Shown here one piece after another: positions 34,963 to 42,844 of a stretch of DNA of 64,000 bases (the first letter of the stretch is position 1; each line of letters opens with the position of its first letter). The stretch is taken from positions 416,853-480,852 of the forward strand of contig CAVSLA010000002.1 of the NCBI GenBank assembly GCA_963728825.1. Direction: 5' to 3'. The notes under the pieces are model-generated. The model saw nothing but the letters and a program-made list of their open reading frames with translations, did not search any database and was not told where the DNA came from. A program made the position numbers and the translations under genes. The DNA comes from CAVREM01 sp963728825 (lineage in GTDB: Bacteria > Acidobacteriota > Vicinamibacteria > Vicinamibacterales > CAVVIG01).

Positions 34963-36577
34963 GGCCGGGAGCCGCGAGATCTGGGTGGCGTAGAGGACCG
35001 CGGCCCGCGCGGATGGGCGAACCAGTTGTCGCGGGTCAGTGAGGCGCGGGCCGGATCGCTCAGCGCACGGAATGCGGAAGGCGTGAGGTCGTGGAACATG
35101 TTGGCGACGATGGTCAGCTCGGTGTTTTCACCCAGGATGATCGGCGCGGGGGTGTACGGCGAGCCGCCGTTTCTCATGAACACGTTGTGGGTAATGCGCG
35201 CCGACGAGCCGGCGCGCACCGCGAGGGCGGCGCCCGGGTTGTCGTGAACGCTGCTTGCCATCACGCTGACGCGCGACGCGCCCAGCCACGTCGATCGCTA
35301 CGTTCGTGGCGCCAGAAATCTCAGTGTCGATAATCGAGACCTCTGAGTTCTGGACGAGCACGCCCGTGCCCAAGGCTGAGGTCGCATCGCCGACGATGCG
35401 GAAGCCGACCAGCGCCGCGCCTGAGACGCCGGTGGCAACCGCCGCGGCGTCGGTTTCGCTCGCGGTCGCGGGAAGGCGGAGCACGGCTCCGGCTGCGACC
35501 CGGCTCACCAGGCGCACATGACTCGGCAGCGAGACCGCTTCGCGGTATTCGCCCGGCTCGACCACGACTTCCGCGCCCGGGGTGGCGCGCTTCAGCGCTT
35601 CCGAAATCGACTCGCCCGGCCGGACGACCAGGTGAGCGGAACCGGCCGGGGAGGAAACGACGGCATGCTCCGCGGGTATCGGCGAGCGGGGCAGTCGCCC
35701 AACCGAGACGACCAGCAGCATCGTCAGAAGGACCAGCAGTGCAGCCCGGACATACTGCTCAGAGTTCGACGTATCCGCCTTCATCAAAGTTGCGGCCGGT
35801 CGGCCCGACGTCACCGACTCCCGATATTGGGCGCCTTCCACGCAGACGACCGTGACGTTGTCTTTGCCGCCAGCGCGGTTTGCCGCATCGATCAAGCCGT
35901 CGACCACCCGCTCCGGCCGACCCGCGAATTGCCTCGCGACCTGGTCGATGGTCGACGATTCGACCAGGTCGGTCAGGCCGTCGCTGCACAGCAGCAGCGC
36001 AGACTCCGGTTCGAACACCATCTCCGTGACGTCGACGAACTCCGGATCTCCAGGCTCATGGAGATCCGAGCCGAGATCCCGGTACACCTCGTTGCGCCGG
36101 CCGTGATGCATCGCCTCGAGCTCGGACAGTTCGCCGGCGTCTTCTCGTTCGCCGACCGGTGAGTGGTCGCGGGTGACTTTGACGATGCCGGTTGCCGAGA
36201 AGTTTGTACAGCCTCGTGTCCCCGATGTGTCCAACGAACGCCCGCGAGCCGTCCAGCACCAGGACCGTCGCGACGCAGGCCATGCCGCGCCACTCCCGTC
36301 GCGTCTCGGCCAGACGGTGGATTTCGTTGTTGGCAATCGTGAAGGCTTCGCGGATTCTGCTTGCAACCGGCCCCGTCTCGCGCTCGAGCCGCGCGCGCAG
36401 CATGCTCAGGGCGACGTCGGCCGCCTTGCCGCCTGCCGCCTGCCCGCCGACGCCATCGATGACGATGAACAGGCCGCGAGCAGCGTCGACGTGGCAGCGG
36501 TCTTCGTTGACCGCCCGCTGCCGGCCGGGGTGGGTATTGCCGGCGGCCTTCAGCAGGGTGCCCGACCGCATCAGCAC
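34959..36577 (-). CDS. PP2C Ser/Thr phosphatase fused to an exported right-handed beta-helix (two frameshifts)
   Basis: About 540 residues once frames are joined. The N-terminal PP2C domain shows NEDRCHVD, VIDGVGGQAAG, GDTRLYKL, CSDGLTD and GGKDNVTVV, that is, all metal-binding motifs. A membrane segment (AALLVLLTMLLVVSVGRL) follows. The exported part is a pectin-lyase-like helix (ISEALKRATPGAEVVVEPGEY, GVLVQNSEVSIIDTEI, SARITHNVFMRNGG). Breaks lie near 36200 and 35280. The start is GTG 36577, or ATG 36571. The stop overlaps the kinase start by four bases. It is the likely partner phosphatase of the kinase, with a carbohydrate-binding-type exterior. Confidence 0.87.
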
Positions 36578-36578
36578 C

Positions 36579-36680
36579 TTACCTGTCCGCGTCCATCCGC
36601 CAGGCCGTCCACACGCAGCCGGTCACGAGAAGCGTGAGGAGCACGAGGTAGGCGGCGTGAGCCCACTGCAGCATTCCCAT
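36579..36680 (-). CDS. 33-residue single-span membrane peptide
   Basis: The peptide reads MGMLQWAHAAYLVLLTLL, then VTGCVWTAWRMDADR. It has one clear membrane helix and a charged C-terminus. Its ATG overlaps the FHA gene stop (TGATG), and its stop is one base from the PP2C start, so it is embedded in a translationally coupled operon. That position is the main evidence that it is expressed. It could be a small regulator or anchor for the kinase/phosphatase or SEDS complex. Confidence 0.6.
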   Translation of the reverse strand: MGMLQWAHAAYLVLLTLLVTGCVWTAWRMDADR

Positions 36681-37537
36681 CACAGCACCCTGCGAAATTC
36701 GAGGAAGACGATGTCGGCCAGTCCGATGCGCGCGACCTCGGGCAGCGCGGTTTCGGCGCCGTTCTCACGTTTGACGCCGTCGACCTTCTCATACCCGATC
36801 GGCACGTGCCGCGCATTCAACGTCGTGCCGAATGAGCTGAGGTCGATCAGGTAGAAAGCGCCGGTCTTCGGATCGCGGCGGATGCGCGCGTGCTCGCGCG
36901 ACACGTCCGGCGAGGAGGCAATCCGGATGTCGACAGGGTAGGCGACTCCGCCCCGGCCAATCATCACCGAGTCGGTGGTGACGTCGTGTGTGTGGCTGCC
37001 CGAATCGTCGGTGTAGGCGATGCGGGCGGCCACCCGTCCGGCGGGCGCGGCGAGGTTCTGTTCGCGCACCGTCGTGCCATGGCTCGTGTGCACCGTCGTG
37101 ATCCGGCGGGTGCGCTCGCCGGAGCTGGGCTCGGGCTTGGCCAGGAGCTTGAGCTCCGAGTAGACCAGCACGCCGCCTTCTTCCAGTTCGTCGTCCGGAT
37201 CGGGCAGGAAGGTCACATGCCATTCGCCGCCGGCCTTTTCGAGCTCTCGGCCCGAGCTCCTCGTGACGTGCGCCGTGGATCGGCGCCAGAGCGAGCGGCG
37301 GCCCAGCCTGGCGAGTTCATCAGAGAGTGCCCGTACGGTCTGCTCTTCGAGGATCGGCATGATGCCTTCGAGCCGGGTGAACTCGCTCGGATGCAGATAC
37401 ACGACGTAGCGGTTCGGCGCCAGCCTCGAGTAGGGGAGCTCCTCGAGGTTTTCACGCATGTTCCGCACGACCGCCTGCACGATGTCGCGTGCCGGAAGCC
37501 GCGCCGCCGCCTCAACGCTCGACTCCTTATGCCTCAT
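36680..37537 (-). CDS. FhaA-like protein: N-terminal DUF3662-type domain and C-terminal FHA domain (first operon gene)
   Basis: About 285 residues from ATG 37537 (MRHKESSVEAAARL). The longer start at 37606 would translate through a palindromic repeat. The N-terminal part (LAPNRYVVYLHPSEFTRLEG, EEQTVRALSDELARLG) matches the FhaA-type domain. The C-terminal FHA domain shows VMIGRGGV, DVSREHARIRRD and LSSFGTTLN. It is the promoter-proximal gene of the operon. Being cytoplasmic, it should bind phosphothreonine on the kinase or its substrates. Confidence 0.86.
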   Translation of the reverse strand: MRHKESSVEAAARLPARDIVQAVVRNMRENLEELPYSRLAPNRYVVYLHPSEFTRLEGIMPILEEQTVRALSDELARLGRRSLWRRSTAHVTRSSGRELEKAGGEWHVTFLPDPDDELEEGGVLVYSELKLLAKPEPSSGERTRRITTVHTSHGTTVREQNLAAPAGRVAARIAYTDDSGSHTHDVTTDSVMIGRGGVAYPVDIRIASSPDVSREHARIRRDPKTGAFYLIDLSSFGTTLNARHVPIGYEKVDGVKRENGAETALPEVARIGLADIVFLEFRRVL

Positions 37538-37549
37538 CTCCGCCGCGGA

Positions 37550-37578
37550 TGTAGGGCGGGTCCTTTGGACCCGCCTCA
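37550..37578. repeat. GTAGG-headed palindromic repeat between divergent genes
   Basis: TGTAGGGCGGGTCC, TTT, GGACCCGCC. It lies in the intergenic region that must contain the promoters of the FHA operon and the divergent winged-helix/FHA regulator, so it may influence both. Confidence 0.8.
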
Positions 37579-37656
37579 CTTTTTTGCACTCTGCACCCTG
37601 TGACAAACTATGCCCGGCAATCGGCCTGAGACTCTTAAGGAAAACCCAAGAATTTC

Positions 37657-38328
37657 GTGAAGACGCGCTTCGGACCGTTCACGCTCGACTCGCAGACCCG
37701 TCAGCTGCTGCGTGACGGCGACGCCATTCATCTGCCGCGCAAGGCGTTCGAACTGCTGTCTACTCTCCTGACGCACCGGCCCAAGGTCATGAATAAGGAC
37801 GAGCTGCATGCGGCCATCTGGCCCGACAGCCATGTCGACGCGGCGGGCCTCAACGTGCTGATCGGCGAGCTGCGGCGTGCGCTCGGTGACGACCCGCGGC
37901 AGCCACAGTTCATTCGAACCGTGCATGGAGTGGGATACGCGTTCTGCGGCGAGGCGGTTCACGTCGAGGATGAACCTCCGAGCCGGGCGACACCCTGCTG
38001 GCTGGTGTGGGGCGAGCGGACGTTCCGACTGTCGGATGGAGAAAACGTCATCGGCCGCGACCCGCGCTGCACCATCTGGCTCGATGCCGAGCGCGTGTCA
38101 CGACGGCACGCCAGCATCGTCATCGATCTGGCGCAGGACACGGTCTACCTGCGCGACCTCGAAAGCACGAACGGAACATTTCTCGGACGATCTCGCGTCA
38201 TCGAGCCGGTCGCGTTGAGCGATGGCGACGACATGCGGGTCGGCAGCGTCGTCTTGAAGTTCCGGCGTTGGTTTCCGGACCGGGCGCCAGAGACCCGACG
38301 CATTCGCCGCAAGGCCTCCCCACGCTAG
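37657..38328 (+). CDS. OmpR-type winged helix fused to an FHA domain (EmbR-like regulator)
   Basis: A 223-residue protein starting at GTG 37657. Residues 1-100 form a Trans_reg_C DNA-binding domain (LPRKAFELLSTLLTHRPKV, LNVLIGELRRALGDD, IRTVHGVGYAF). The C-terminal half is an FHA domain (ENVIGRDPRCTIWLD, RVSRRHASIVID, DLESTNGTFL). Mycobacterial EmbR pairs the same two modules and is activated by Ser/Thr kinases. This gene is divergent from the kinase operon, so it is a good candidate for its phospho-dependent regulator. There is no BTAD domain as in EmbR. Confidence 0.9.
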   Translation: MKTRFGPFTLDSQTRQLLRDGDAIHLPRKAFELLSTLLTHRPKVMNKDELHAAIWPDSHVDAAGLNVLIGELRRALGDDPRQPQFIRTVHGVGYAFCGEAVHVEDEPPSRATPCWLVWGERTFRLSDGENVIGRDPRCTIWLDAERVSRRHASIVIDLAQDTVYLRDLESTNGTFLGRSRVIEPVALSDGDDMRVGSVVLKFRRWFPDRAPETRRIRRKASPR

Positions 38329-38418
38329 CAGCCCGATTCGCGCGAGGTACTGCCCCGCGGCGGCATGGAACATGCCTTTCGACAAGGCACGTACCGTCAT
38401 CAAGCGAGGCGCCGAGCA

Positions 38419-39030
38419 ATGACCGCACACCGGACGTTGACCGGGTTGATATCTGTACCGCTGATTGCACTTTCGTGCGCGGTGGCAGGGGCCCAGGAGC
38501 GGGTGGAGCATCCGGGTGCGGGCATCGGCCTGAGCCGTCCGGAAGGGTGGCATGAGGCCACGCTGGCTCAGGTCCAGGCGAATCGCGAACGGGTCCGGCT
38601 GTCGGATCCGGAACTGCAGCGGGCGCTGGCCACGAGAAGCGCGATGCCGTTGTTCGTCTTCACTCGCTATCCGGAACCGTATCCTGGATTGAACCCGTCG
38701 GTCCAGGTGACGCTGCGCCCGGCGCTTCCGGGAACGCCGACCGAGCTGTTGACGGTTGCGCTCGAGCCGATGCGACGCGGCCTGATGAACTTCGAGATCC
38801 TCTCGCCGGTGCGCTCCGCTCAGGTTGGCGGCTGGCCGGGAGCACACGTGCGCGCGCGATACGCGTTGAAGAACAACGCCGGTGACAGCTTCCGGGTCGT
38901 GAGCCGCCTCTGGCTGGTCCCCCGAGGAAACCTGTTGTTCCTGATCGGGATGAGCGGCAGCGACACCGGCGTCGATCTGTGTGAAGACGAGTTCGCGACA
39001 ATCCTCGCGTCGATCATCATCGCGAAATGA
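38419..39030 (+). CDS. Secreted protein of unknown function
   Basis: About 203 residues from ATG 38419 with a signal peptide (LISVPLIALSCAVAGAQ). The mature part (GIGLSRPEGWHEATLAQVQ, VQVTLRPALPGTPTELL, FRVVSRLWLVPRGNLLFLIGM) resembles PsbP/DUF1795-like periplasmic domains, but I cannot confirm this. It follows the EmbR-like gene by 90 bases in the same direction and may belong to its transcript. Confidence 0.7.
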   Translation: MTAHRTLTGLISVPLIALSCAVAGAQERVEHPGAGIGLSRPEGWHEATLAQVQANRERVRLSDPELQRALATRSAMPLFVFTRYPEPYPGLNPSVQVTLRPALPGTPTELLTVALEPMRRGLMNFEILSPVRSAQVGGWPGAHVRARYALKNNAGDSFRVVSRLWLVPRGNLLFLIGMSGSDTGVDLCEDEFATILASIIIAK

Positions 39031-39057
39031 GGACGACGCTCGAACCCTTCCGGTCTG

Positions 39058-39957
39058 TCAGCGAATGAACGTCCCCGCGTGCAGCTCGTCGAACGCCTGC
39101 TGCAGCTCCTCTTGACTGTTCATCACGATCGGACCGTACCACGCCACCGGTTCCTCAATCGGCTTACCCGAGACCAGCAGAAATCGCATGCCCTGGTCCC
39201 CGGCCCGCACGACGATTTCGTCGCCACGATCGAACAACACCAGGGAGCGATTGCCCGTTTCGTTCGCGTCGGCGGCGTCGCGCTGGTTGGTGAGCTCGTT
39301 CATGACCCCGAGCGGCTGTGACGAATCACGGAACGTCCCGGCACCATCGAACACATAGGCAAACACCTGGTTCGTCCGATCGACGTCGAGGCGCTTCCGC
39401 GTGCCTGGCGGGATCGACACATCGAGATACCGAGGTTGCGCCGCGACGCCTTCGACGGGGCCTTTCCTGCCCCAGAACTCGCCGGTGATTACGCGGACAC
39501 GGGTGCCATCATCGTCGGTGACGTCCGGGATGTCGTTGGCCGAAATGTCCTGATAGCGCGGCGCGGTCATCTTCAGCGACGCCGGCAGATTGGCCCACAG
39601 CTGGAAGCCGTGCATGCGGCCGGACGCGTCGCCGCGGGGCATTTCCTGATGAAGGATGCCGCGCCCGGCAGTCATCCACTGCACGTCGCCGGCGCCCATC
39701 GCGCCGCGATTGCCCAGACTGTCGCGGTGGTCGACGGTGCCGGACAGGACGTAGGTAATCGTTTCGATTCCGCGATGCGGATGCCACGGGAATCCGGCCA
39801 GGTAGTCGTCGGGACTGTCGTTGCGGAAGTCGTCCAGCAGCAGGAACGGATCGAAGTCGTCCGTTCTGCCGAATCCGAAGGCGCGGCGCAGTTTGACGCC
39901 GGCGCCTTCGACGGTGGGCTTCGACTGGTCGATGCGTTTGACGGCCCGGATGGACAT
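39058..39957 (-). CDS. Pirin-family protein
   Basis: A 299-residue bicupin from ATG 39957. Pirin markers are FDPFLLLDDFRNDSP, FPWHPHRGIETITYVLSG (metal-binding His pair), VQWMTAGRGILHQEMP and the C-terminal cupin (FAYVFDGAG). Pirins bind iron, and some oxidise quercetin or act as redox sensors. The start overlaps the DoxX stop (TAATG), so the two are coupled. Together with HxlR this looks like a redox or quinone stress locus. Confidence 0.93.
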   Translation of the reverse strand: MSIRAVKRIDQSKPTVEGAGVKLRRAFGFGRTDDFDPFLLLDDFRNDSPDDYLAGFPWHPHRGIETITYVLSGTVDHRDSLGNRGAMGAGDVQWMTAGRGILHQEMPRGDASGRMHGFQLWANLPASLKMTAPRYQDISANDIPDVTDDDGTRVRVITGEFWGRKGPVEGVAAQPRYLDVSIPPGTRKRLDVDRTNQVFAYVFDGAGTFRDSSQPLGVMNELTNQRDAADANETGNRSLVLFDRGDEIVVRAGDQGMRFLLVSGKPIEEPVAWYGPIVMNSQEELQQAFDELHAGTFIR

Positions 39958-40460
39958 TACGCCTCCACGACGGCAACATGCCGCACACTGAGGTTGACGA
40001 CCGCGGCGACCAGCGCGATGCCGATCGCTATCCAGGACAGCGCCGGCGTCCAGAGCGTGGTCAGGCCGAGTGCTGCGTCGAGTGAGTAAGCGCCTGGCCC
40101 GGTCAAGGCCAGCGCGACGGCGGCAGCCGAATAGAGCAGCGGCAGCTCGACCCCGTTGGTCGTGGCAAACAACCCGTTGCGCCGGTGCACGCTGAGGGCG
40201 GCGACCAGCATCGTGGTGAGCACGACCGCGGGGCCGAGGGGGCCCAGCCAGCCCGCGGCGATCAGCAATCCGCCGAGGAACTCGCTGGCCCCAGCGGCCG
40301 CGGCGAACGCCCGGCCCGGCCGAAAGCCAAGGCCTTCGAAGAACGCACCGGTTCCCGCGATGCCATGGCCGCCGAACCATCCGAACAGCTTCTGCGCGCC
40401 GTGGGCGGCCATCACCAGCCCGGTCACGCTTCGCAACACCAGCAACCCTTCCTGCATCAT
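39957..40460 (-). CDS. DoxX-family membrane protein
   Basis: A 167-residue protein from ATG 40460, with a strong GGAGGGG ribosome site. Four hydrophobic helices show the DoxX pattern (VTGLVMAAHGAQKLFGWFGGHG, ASEFLGGLLIAAGWLGPLG). DoxX proteins are small quinone-linked or thiosulfate-linked membrane proteins, often next to HxlR repressors and pirins. It is transcribed before pirin and lies divergent from hxlR across a perfect palindrome. Confidence 0.9.
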   Translation of the reverse strand: MMQEGLLVLRSVTGLVMAAHGAQKLFGWFGGHGIAGTGAFFEGLGFRPGRAFAAAAGASEFLGGLLIAAGWLGPLGPAVVLTTMLVAALSVHRRNGLFATTNGVELPLLYSAAAVALALTGPGAYSLDAALGLTTLWTPALSWIAIGIALVAAVVNLSVRHVAVVEA

Positions 40461-40472
40461 CCCCTCCGAGCA

Positions 40473-40495
40473 GTAACTATACAAAATATAGTTAC
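40473..40495. promoter_or_regulatory. Perfect palindrome between doxX and hxlR, probable HxlR operator
   Basis: Arms GTAACTATA and TATAGTTAC are exact complements around CAAAA. The site overlaps the region just upstream of the doxX ribosome site, so a bound HxlR would repress doxX-pirin and possibly its own gene. Binding is inferred. Confidence 0.75.
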
Positions 40496-40529
40496 AATCG
40501 GTCAAGTAGTCGGTTATCATCAAGCAGCG

Positions 40530-40955
40530 ATGGGAGATAGCCCGATTCCCGAGCTCTGCCCGCGGTTCCACCACGCCAGCGAGCTGATTGGCCGGCGCTG
40601 GACCGGGGCCATCATCTTCGTCCTCCTCAAGGCGCGCTGCCGCTTCGCCACCTTGCGCGAGGCGATTCCCGAGATCACCGATCGGATGCTCAGCGAGCGG
40701 CTGCAGGAGCTCGAGCACGAGGGGATCGTCGAGCGCACCGTGGTCCCGGAGATGCCAGTGCGCGTCGAATACGAGCTCACCCGGAAAGGCCGGGCGCTGG
40801 CGACCGCCATGGACGCGATCGCCCATTGGGCCGACAAATGGGTGACGCTTGACGAGACGAGTCGGGTCACCCAGACCGCGCCGGCCACCCGTGCTGCCGC
40901 GCGCGCGCCATCCCGCAGCCGCCAATCGCGTCCATCCACAAAGCGTCAACGCTGA
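40530..40955 (+). CDS. HxlR-family transcriptional regulator
   Basis: A 141-residue winged-helix protein. Family marks are LIGRRWTGAIIFVLL, RFATLREAIPEITDRMLSERLQELE, GIVERTVVPEMPVRVEYELT and the helix MDAIAHWADKW. HxlR regulators often sense aldehydes or quinones through a conserved Cys. Here Cys11 (ELCPRF) is in the usual N-terminal place. The last 25 residues are a basic Arg/Ala-rich tail not typical of the family. Confidence 0.92.
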   Translation: MGDSPIPELCPRFHHASELIGRRWTGAIIFVLLKARCRFATLREAIPEITDRMLSERLQELEHEGIVERTVVPEMPVRVEYELTRKGRALATAMDAIAHWADKWVTLDETSRVTQTAPATRAAARAPSRSRQSRPSTKRQR

Positions 40956-40960
40956 GTATA

Positions 40961-40990
40961 TGTAGGGCGGGTCCTTCTGGACCCGCCGGC
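40961..40990. repeat. GTAGG-headed palindromic repeat
   Basis: TGTAGGGCGGGTCC, TTCT, GGACCCGCC. It lies right after the hxlR stop and may act as its terminator. Same family as 20174 and 37550. Confidence 0.8.
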
Positions 40991-41088
40991 ACGAGCCGGG
41001 TCACTCCACGGCACCTCCGGGCTAGAATCGACGCGCTCGGTCAGGACTCGCCCTGATGAGAGAAGGTGATGTGAGGAGAGAGATACAT

Positions 41089-41583
41089 ATGAGAATCCGC
41101 TTCCCGGCCTTGGCCGCTCTGACATTGCTGTTGACGATGAGCGCGCTCGCGTCCGCGCAGCAGCCGGCGACGATCGACGAAGTCGCGCTCAAGAAGGAAG
41201 TCAACGCCTTCATGGACCAGTACTGGCAGTTGTGGTCCTCCGGCGAGATCGATCAGCTGGCGTCGAGCATCTATCACCCGTTCGGACAGCTGAGCAACAA
41301 CGGACACTCGACGGTCGACCAACTCAAATCCGGATTCCCGCAGACGCGGAAGACCCTGCTGGCAGGAGGCTATGGTCGATCGCAGATGCCCATGGCCGGA
41401 CGCAACGTCTGCATCCTCGCGCCTAACGTTGCCGTTGTCAGCGGGCGCGGCGTCCGCTACCTGGCCGACGGCAAGGTGATGGGCGAGTTCGGGTGGACCT
41501 ACACCTTGCTCAAGAACGCGACGGGATGGCGGATGGTCTCCATCTACTCCCACGATGCCAAGAAGGCCCTGACCTGTAACTGA
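41089..41583 (+). CDS. Secreted NTF2/SnoaL-like small protein
   Basis: A 164-residue protein from ATG 41089, with a GAGGAGAG ribosome site. The signal (LAALTLLLTMSALASAQ) is clear. The mature domain (NAFMDQYWQLWSSGEIDQLASSIYHPF, VAVVSGRGVRYLADG, GWRMVSIYSHD) fits the SnoaL/NTF2-like fold. That fold is used for small-molecule binding, and function is not predictable here. Confidence 0.78.
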   Translation: MRIRFPALAALTLLLTMSALASAQQPATIDEVALKKEVNAFMDQYWQLWSSGEIDQLASSIYHPFGQLSNNGHSTVDQLKSGFPQTRKTLLAGGYGRSQMPMAGRNVCILAPNVAVVSGRGVRYLADGKVMGEFGWTYTLLKNATGWRMVSIYSHDAKKALTCN

Positions 41584-41588
41584 TTCAG

Positions 41589-42788
41589 TTATCCGTGAGC
41601 GGTACGGATCATCGGTCCCGGTTCGCTCCGGACTTTCCGATGTCCGCAGCGCGTCCGAAAGAAGCTGGCGTAGTACCACAGCCGGGTCTCGTGGTAGAAG
41701 CGCTCTTTTGAACGGCGTCCAAGCAGCGCGGCGCTCCAGCCGACGGCATGCTGGAGCCACTCGCGAAACATGAACAGCGGCGTGCCGAGCAGCCGTCGCG
41801 CGTCGGGCGACTCCTCGCGCAGAATCCCCTGGGCGTCGACCGTGTCGCGATAGCGCATCAACGCGTGGTAATGCGCCGTCGTGGCATGCCATCGTCGGTG
41901 GTAGCGGCGTGTCAGCCGCTCACGAGGGACGTCCACGCTGACATCCATCGCCGGCAAGTAAAGTCCCTGCAGGTCGGCGCGCCACATCCGCATTTCCAGC
42001 TCGCGGTCCTGGCCGCGCGGATAGTGTGGAGAGAATCCACCGACCGTGTCGAAAACGGTGCGGCGGAATCCAAGGTTGGCGGTCAGCAGACACATCGATG
42101 CGTGGCTGGCGTTCAGATACGCGGCGTGCGACCGATCCTGCAGCGCCAGCGGTCCTGAATGCTCGCTGCTGAACCAGTCGGGGGGCGGGGACGACCAGCG
42201 AGGCTGGACACGTCCGCCGATGCAGTCCGCTTCGGGATGGGCGTCGAACGCCTGCTTCATCGATTGCAGCCAGTCGGGCTCCGGTAATCCGTCGTCGTCG
42301 AGGAAGAGGATGATTGGAGCGGAGCTGAGCTCGATGCCGGTGTTGCGGGCGTAGGAGACGCCACGCCGCGGCTCGAACGCATAGCGGAGACGGCCCGAGG
42401 GGTGCCTGCGCATCGCCGATTCGACCACGGCGCGTGTGGCGTCACACGAGTTGTTATCGACGACGAGCACTTCCCACGTGAATTGATTACATTCCTGCTC
42501 GAGAAGCCGGTCGAGCAGTGGTGCCAGCCGCGTGGCGCGGTTGAACGTCGGTACCACCACGGACACATCCGGATGCGGCGCGCGCGCGTCAGCAGTCGGC
42601 GTGGCCTCCGCTCCGCGTATCACCTTCGCCTCGCCGAGAACATGAGGTAGTCGGAGGAGGGCCAGATCAGAAGATGAGCAAGGCTCTTCCGCTGGATGGT
42701 CATAGCCGACCCCACGGCGCAGCTCGCGTGCAAGCCAAACGCCAGCAATTCCACCTCGGCACGAAGCCAGCGGTCCGAAATCGTGCAA
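41589..42788 (-). CDS. Family 2 glycosyltransferase
   Basis: Up to 399 residues. The GT-A fold begins at about residue 73 (VSVVVPTFNRATRLAPLLDRL). The DxD-type metal motif is in IILFLDDDGLPEPDWL, and the acceptor side carries GGFSPHYPRGQDRELEMRM. It transfers a sugar from a nucleotide donor to a growing glycan or lipid carrier. The first 70 residues are low in homology and overlap the SRPBCC control region, so the true start is probably inside them. No neighbouring genes identify the glycan. Confidence 0.86.
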   Translation of the reverse strand: MHDFGPLASCRGGIAGVWLARELRRGVGYDHPAEEPCSSSDLALLRLPHVLGEAKVIRGAEATPTADARAPHPDVSVVVPTFNRATRLAPLLDRLLEQECNQFTWEVLVVDNNSCDATRAVVESAMRRHPSGRLRYAFEPRRGVSYARNTGIELSSAPIILFLDDDGLPEPDWLQSMKQAFDAHPEADCIGGRVQPRWSSPPPDWFSSEHSGPLALQDRSHAAYLNASHASMCLLTANLGFRRTVFDTVGGFSPHYPRGQDRELEMRMWRADLQGLYLPAMDVSVDVPRERLTRRYHRRWHATTAHYHALMRYRDTVDAQGILREESPDARRLLGTPLFMFREWLQHAVGWSAALLGRRSKERFYHETRLWYYASFFRTRCGHRKVRSEPGPMIRTAHG

Positions 42789-42832
42789 CTGTGTGGTTGC
42801 ATATGACGCCCGCCTCGACTAGCATGCAACCA
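42784..42832. promoter_or_regulatory. Cluster of TGCAAC/GTTGCA half-sites, probable ArsR operator
   Basis: The half-sites are TGCAAC (42784), GGTTGCAT (42795) and ATGCAACC (42824), with a further GGTTGC inside the ribosome site (42836). TGGTTGCAT and ATGCAACCA form a perfect 9-bp inverted repeat. The cluster lies directly before the SRPBCC-ArsR operon. Confidence 0.65.
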
Positions 42833-42844
42833 GGAGGTTGCGTA

